From Aliikangiella sp. G2MR2-5 (GTDB taxonomy: Bacteria; Pseudomonadota; Gammaproteobacteria; Enterobacterales; Kangiellaceae), in contig NZ_JADPQF010000009.1 in the NCBI RefSeq assembly GCF_015687155.1, positions 33,976 through 97,975 on the forward strand: DNA of 64,000 nucleotides, written 5' to 3'. How positions within the stretch are numbered: position 1 is the stretch's first letter; each line of letters opens with the position of its first letter. The notes below the pieces were generated by a model. It searched no databases. It was not told where the DNA came from and saw nothing but the letters and a program-made list of their open reading frames with translations. A program made the translations under genes and the position numbers. Of the stretch, positions 59,896-64,000 are shown in pieces.

Positions 59896-62800
59896 AGTTC
59901 TTTCCTTTATCTCTTATGTAATCCTTAATTAAGCTAGCAACTTCACTTCCACACTCATTTGCAACCAGGGCCACATGACCAAAAGGTAATAAGTAGTGAT
60001 GAAATTGTTGACAGCGTTCATTCCAAAATTGATAACAATTTGGAAATTTTTCTTTTCGATAACGTTCTCTGGAGTCTTGAGTTTCTATCAACAAAACTTC
60101 GGGCAATTCTTTTTGGGGTTGGTGATACTCCATTTCAATTTGAGTACAATAGGTCTTGAACATTCCTTCAAACACATCCAAATCAGCATGCTCAGGTAAC
60201 TCATCCTTTTCTTTTAGATGCCGAAAGACTCTGCTAAGATTTTCACTCCAATCAGCTTGCTTGCTCATTACTTCATTTGCGTTTTCACTGAGCATTGAAA
60301 GGAGCTGCAACATTGCATCATATGGCTCAACTGGAGTACCAGGTAGATAGCCGCCATCCAGTAACACCAAACCACTTGCGCCATATCCAAGTTTCTGCTC
60401 CATAATACGATTCATTTCCGCTATCACGGCGCATCCAATTGAATGTCCCATCAACCAAACATTCTTCTCCAATATTTCAGCAGGTACTTGTTGCAAATAA
60501 AATTCTGCTAACGCTTGTGGAGAATCTTGCGGCTCACCATCTGCAAACAAGCCTTTTGCCTGAAAGGTATACACTGGATGGTCTTCAAAATTTTCTGCAA
60601 ATTCGTGCAAGTAAGATCCGAATCCAGGACTACAGGGAGCTATTAAGATAGGCGTTTTATTTCCGCTAGCTTTTAAAGGTAAGAAATAGTTGTGTTGCGA
60701 CGACAATTTCTGCCCCTCAATAATATTCGCTAGTCGCCGAATGGTTTGAGATTCAAATATATGATTGATTGCAATCGTCGCCTCAATAATCTTGTTCACC
60801 TGGGTAACAATTGAAATAATTGATAACGAATTGGCACCTTTTTCAAATAAGTTACAGGTCACCCCCATCTGACAGTCAAGAACCTGAGTAACGATTGCTA
60901 GCAATTGACTTTCAAGCTCACTATCAGGCTTCACGCAGTGTTCAACCAAGTGAGTTTTCGGCGCCGGCAATCGCTTTTTATCGACCTTGCCATTTGCAGT
61001 CAAAGGAAGTTCTGACAGCAAAGTTATTGATGCAGGTACCATATATTCTGGCAATGCTTTTTCTAATCTCAACTGTAATGCCTGAATAAATGAATCTTCT
61101 TCTGATAAAGATTTCAGTGGTGTATTGGCGACAATATAGGCCGACAATACATCTCCTTTGCCAACGACAACAGACGCGGCCTTTACTTTATCGTCAAGTT
61201 TAATTTGGCTCTCAACTTCACCCAGCTCAATCCTGAGTCCTCGCAATTTTACTTGCTCGTCCGCGCGGCCTAAAAATAGCAAATCTCCATTAGGCAAAAA
61301 TTTCACCCAGTCACCAGTTCGGTAGAGACGCTCTTCTTTAATCGCGTGATGCTCAATCGATATAAATGCTTCATCCGTTAGTTCCGGTTTATTCCAGTAG
61401 CCTTCAGAGAGGCCATCACCTGCAATATACAACTCACCTCTCACCCCAACAGGAACCGGTTTTTGATTTGAATCCAATACATAGAATCTTGTGTTGCAGA
61501 TTGGCTTACCAATCGATATTGGTGCTGTTTTGCTTTCTCTGGTAAACGACTTCGCACTACTCCAGATACTCACTTCCGTTGGACCATACTCATTTACTAA
61601 CTTGGCATTCTGGCTCCACCGCATTTCCTGATGCTTTGTAACCACGGCGCTACGTAAAGAAGAACCGCCAACCACCACAGCTTTGAGGTATTGACCATTA
61701 AGTTCCATTTCCAGTAGGTTAAGATAGACCGTCGGAGGAATGATTAAATGAGAAACCTGTTTTTGCTCTATCAGGTTTGCCAGATAATTCATGTCAAGAA
61801 TGCTTTCCTGCTCCGGTATACACAACAGACCACCATCACATAGGGTCCAGAAAATTCCCGCAGTTCCGGCATCAAAAGAGATAGAAGGAAAAGACAAGCA
61901 AACATTTACATGTTCAGGCGCATAATAATGCTTGCGGGCCTCATTGGAATGAACCAGTTGTCGGTGGTTTATTTTGACGCCCTTGGGCATTCCGGTTGAA
62001 CCGGAGGTATAAATTACATAAGCGCCATGCTCCGGACTAATCGCGTATCCAAGATTATGGCCGTCATACTGGTTCAGCTTCTTCTCTATAGATTCGAGAG
62101 GAATACAATAAGATTTTGTTTCCGGCATTTTGCTTTGAAGAAGCTCACTGGTAATTAAAACGCTAATACTTGCATCTTCTATCAAATACTTTATGCGCGC
62201 TTCAGGTAAAGCAGGATCGATCGGAACATATGCCGCTCCCACCTTATGAATTGCCAGGATTGCAACCGGGATCTCAAGACAGCGCTCTAAACATATGCCA
62301 ACATGATCACCAACCTCAACACCTTCCTCCACTAAATATCTTGCTAGTTGATTTGCTCGATGATTTAGCTCTTTATAGGTAAGACTTTGCTGTTGATAAC
62401 ACACTGCAGTAACATCTTCATTTCTATCAACGACACTTTCTATCAAACGATGTATTGGCTTATCCGTAGATATTTCATATTGAGTCTGGTTCCAGCGTTC
62501 AAATTGTTGATACTCTTTCTGCGAGAGTAGTTCCGCTTCAAAGACTGAGATTTCAGGTCTCGCGATTAAACTTTTTAGTAAGGTTTTAAAGCCCAGTGAA
62601 AGCTGCCGGATAGTAGACTCTTCAAACAATTGAGTGGCATACTCCCAGGACAAAAGTAGCTGACCATTCTCTTGCTTTATCGATAACGCTAGATCTGTTT
62701 TAGCTATAGTCTGCTCAACGTGGTAAGTATTTGCTTCCAGTTGACCTAATTTAAAATCACCTTCGCTCTCGCCCTGATAGCTAAAGAACAACTGGAACAA

Positions 62801-64000
62801 CGGATTGTAGGCCAAACTTCTCTTCGGTTGAATTGCCTCGACTAATAATTCAAAAGGCAAATCCTGATGTTCGAAAGCTGACAAAACCATCTCTTTTGAA
62901 CAGGTCAAATAATCATCAAAAGTTTGAGAGTCTCCTATCTGATTACGCAAAACTAAAGTATTAACGAAAAAGCCGATAAGCGACTCAGTTTGCGGGTGAT
63001 TTCGACCAGCGATAGGCGTTCCGATAACAATGTCATTCTCGCCACTATAGCGAGCAACCAGTAAAGCGAAAACTGACTGTAAAAGTATAAAGTCGGTAAT
63101 GTTATGCTGTTGACAAAACCGTTGAATATCTTGAGTTAAGTTGGACTCTATTTCATCAAGTATCTGACATCCGCTAAAGTCCTGGTTAGTGGCACGGGGG
63201 TGATCCAAAGGTAATGCATGCAACTCGGGGATCGAGTTTAATTGCTCGCACCAGTAACCTAACTGTTCAGCTTTGACCCTATCAATATGCGACTTTTGCC
63301 AAGCAGCAAAATCTTTATACTGAATCGACAATGGTTGATATTCTATTTTTCCTGTTTTGCTCCATTGCCGGTAGTAATCTGAAATTTCAGATAATACGGT
63401 GGACATTGACCAGCCGTCAGCGGCAATGTGGTGTACCACTATAACGACTATGGAAACTTCAGCCAGTTGAATCAGATTTACTCTGAATATTGGATCATGC
63501 TCTAAACTAAACGTTCGCGTGATTAACTCTTGAACACGAGACCGAACTTCTGGTGAATTCTCGTTTAGTGCCAGACCACTCCAATTATCAACGTCTAACT
63601 TACTTTGCCACTGTTCATCGATTTCTTGATAAAACCTTGTATTTTGTTTTTCAGTAATCGAGGTGTATCGAGTTCTTAAAATACTATGCCGTTCTACAAG
63701 TGCGTTAAGGGCTGCCTCGAGTGCAGTAGTATCAACATCCCCCTTGACAGAGAACGCTAATGGAATATTGTAAGAAGCACCGACATTTTCAAGCTTTTGC
63801 AAAAAGCACAATCGCTCTTGTGCATATGAAAGTGGAGGGTAAGTTTGCTCAGAAACGGGGATCGGCTGAAAGCCGGCATTCCAATTTTTACCCTCTAATA
63901 GCGATGCAAAGCTTCTAATGGTTGGAGACTCAAACAACTGCTTGACGCTAAGATTAACATCGAATCGTTGCTGAACCTTGTTAACTAGTCTGGTTGCCAA
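59888..64000 (-). CDS. Nonribosomal peptide synthetase, terminal C-A-T-TE module (partial, 5' end outside window)
   Basis: 1370 residues of a larger protein that continues past the window. It opens in the C-terminal part of a carrier domain ('NLSVKQLFESPTIRSFASLL'). A condensation domain follows (about 50-480; 'LSYAQERLCFLQKL', active site HHIAADG near 188). The adenylation domain spans about 510-1010 ('YVIYTSGSTGMPKGV' near 663, 'NEYGPTE', 'YRTGDWVKFLPNGDLLFLGR', 'LPLTANGKVDKKRLP'). The carrier domain has its phosphopantetheine Ser in 'FEKGANSLSI' (about 1058), and the thioesterase has GHSIG (about 1186) and a C-terminal 'FGHVALV' His. The predicted A-domain pocket residues read approximately D-A-A-I-V-G-E-I-W; no substrate is assigned. 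There is no epimerisation or tailoring domain in this module. Confidence 0.93.
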   Translation of the reverse strand: MATRLVNKVQQRFDVNLSVKQLFESPTIRSFASLLEGKNWNAGFQPIPVSEQTYPPLSYAQERLCFLQKLENVGASYNIPLAFSVKGDVDTTALEAALNALVERHSILRTRYTSITEKQNTRFYQEIDEQWQSKLDVDNWSGLALNENSPEVRSRVQELITRTFSLEHDPIFRVNLIQLAEVSIVVIVVHHIAADGWSMSTVLSEISDYYRQWSKTGKIEYQPLSIQYKDFAAWQKSHIDRVKAEQLGYWCEQLNSIPELHALPLDHPRATNQDFSGCQILDEIESNLTQDIQRFCQQHNITDFILLQSVFALLVARYSGENDIVIGTPIAGRNHPQTESLIGFFVNTLVLRNQIGDSQTFDDYLTCSKEMVLSAFEHQDLPFELLVEAIQPKRSLAYNPLFQLFFSYQGESEGDFKLGQLEANTYHVEQTIAKTDLALSIKQENGQLLLSWEYATQLFEESTIRQLSLGFKTLLKSLIARPEISVFEAELLSQKEYQQFERWNQTQYEISTDKPIHRLIESVVDRNEDVTAVCYQQQSLTYKELNHRANQLARYLVEEGVEVGDHVGICLERCLEIPVAILAIHKVGAAYVPIDPALPEARIKYLIEDASISVLITSELLQSKMPETKSYCIPLESIEKKLNQYDGHNLGYAISPEHGAYVIYTSGSTGMPKGVKINHRQLVHSNEARKHYYAPEHVNVCLSFPSISFDAGTAGIFWTLCDGGLLCIPEQESILDMNYLANLIEQKQVSHLIIPPTVYLNLLEMELNGQYLKAVVVGGSSLRSAVVTKHQEMRWSQNAKLVNEYGPTEVSIWSSAKSFTRESKTAPISIGKPICNTRFYVLDSNQKPVPVGVRGELYIAGDGLSEGYWNKPELTDEAFISIEHHAIKEERLYRTGDWVKFLPNGDLLFLGRADEQVKLRGLRIELGEVESQIKLDDKVKAASVVVGKGDVLSAYIVANTPLKSLSEEDSFIQALQLRLEKALPEYMVPASITLLSELPLTANGKVDKKRLPAPKTHLVEHCVKPDSELESQLLAIVTQVLDCQMGVTCNLFEKGANSLSIISIVTQVNKIIEATIAINHIFESQTIRRLANIIEGQKLSSQHNYFLPLKASGNKTPILIAPCSPGFGSYLHEFAENFEDHPVYTFQAKGLFADGEPQDSPQALAEFYLQQVPAEILEKNVWLMGHSIGCAVIAEMNRIMEQKLGYGASGLVLLDGGYLPGTPVEPYDAMLQLLSMLSENANEVMSKQADWSENLSRVFRHLKEKDELPEHADLDVFEGMFKTYCTQIEMEYHQPQKELPEVLLIETQDSRERYRKEKFPNCYQFWNERCQQFHHYLLPFGHVALVANECGSEVASLIKDYIRDKGKNYE

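Overview
The window reads as a chromosomal segment of a free-living, probably marine gammaproteobacterium. The main evidence is the contiguous yrbG-kdsD-kdsC-lptC-lptA-lptB-rpoN-hpf-ptsN-rapZ-npr block next to ibaG-murA, which is a typical gammaproteobacterial envelope and nitrogen-PTS cluster. Outer-membrane porins, a CsrD-like regulator and a DegS/AlgW-like protease fit the same placement. The sequence looks moderately AT-rich by eye (composition was not computed). The Kangiella/Aliikangiella group is a guess from style only. No tRNA, rRNA, CRISPR array, transposase or integrase was seen.

Layout. 1-13.4 kb is conserved core: a DUF945 protein, an inner-membrane HtrA protease, murA/ibaG, then the LPS-transport/sigma-54/PTS-Ntr cluster. 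13.4-16 kb holds a GcvA-like LysR regulator, a 600-base intergenic region with a promoter, a 6S-like structured RNA and a strong terminator, and a CtlX-like amidinotransferase-fold hydrolase. 16-19 kb is a tandem kinase/pseudokinase convergent with a triple-FHA membrane protein. 19-26 kb has a DUF819 membrane protein, an ECF sigma/anti-sigma/coiled-coil operon, a DUF1684 protein and a BlaI/M56 pair with a clear BlaI-type double operator. 26-30.3 kb has a small beta-barrel, a two-repeat CxxC protein and a secreted subtilase.

30.7-37.3 kb (minus strand) is the most unusual locus. A large secreted YD-repeat (RHS) protein ends in fibronectin III domains and lacks its own RHS core. It is followed by two short genes that each carry a signal peptide, a near-identical detached RHS core and a different C-terminal tail; the last overlaps a small membrane protein that could be its immunity partner. 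Divergent from it, 37.8-42.4 kb encodes a small cysteine-rich secreted protein and a one-piece hybrid two-component regulator (beta-propeller sensor, kinase, receiver, AraC domain).

42.6-48.9 kb is a CoA-thioester cluster: three distinct CitE/HpcH-type lyases, an AMP-forming acyl-CoA ligase and a double-hotdog MaoC hydratase, suggesting a C4/C5 dicarboxylate route of the malyl-CoA, methylmalyl-CoA or citramalyl-CoA type. 49-56.5 kb is mixed housekeeping: a PLP desulfhydrase-like enzyme, an Arg-rich small protein, a porin, a CsrD-like protein, an exported single-cysteine peroxiredoxin, hypotheticals and ssb. 57-64 kb (minus strand) is the end of a nonribosomal peptide synthetase operon: the terminal C-A-T-TE module (running off the window), an MFS exporter and a FOXRED2-like flavoprotein.
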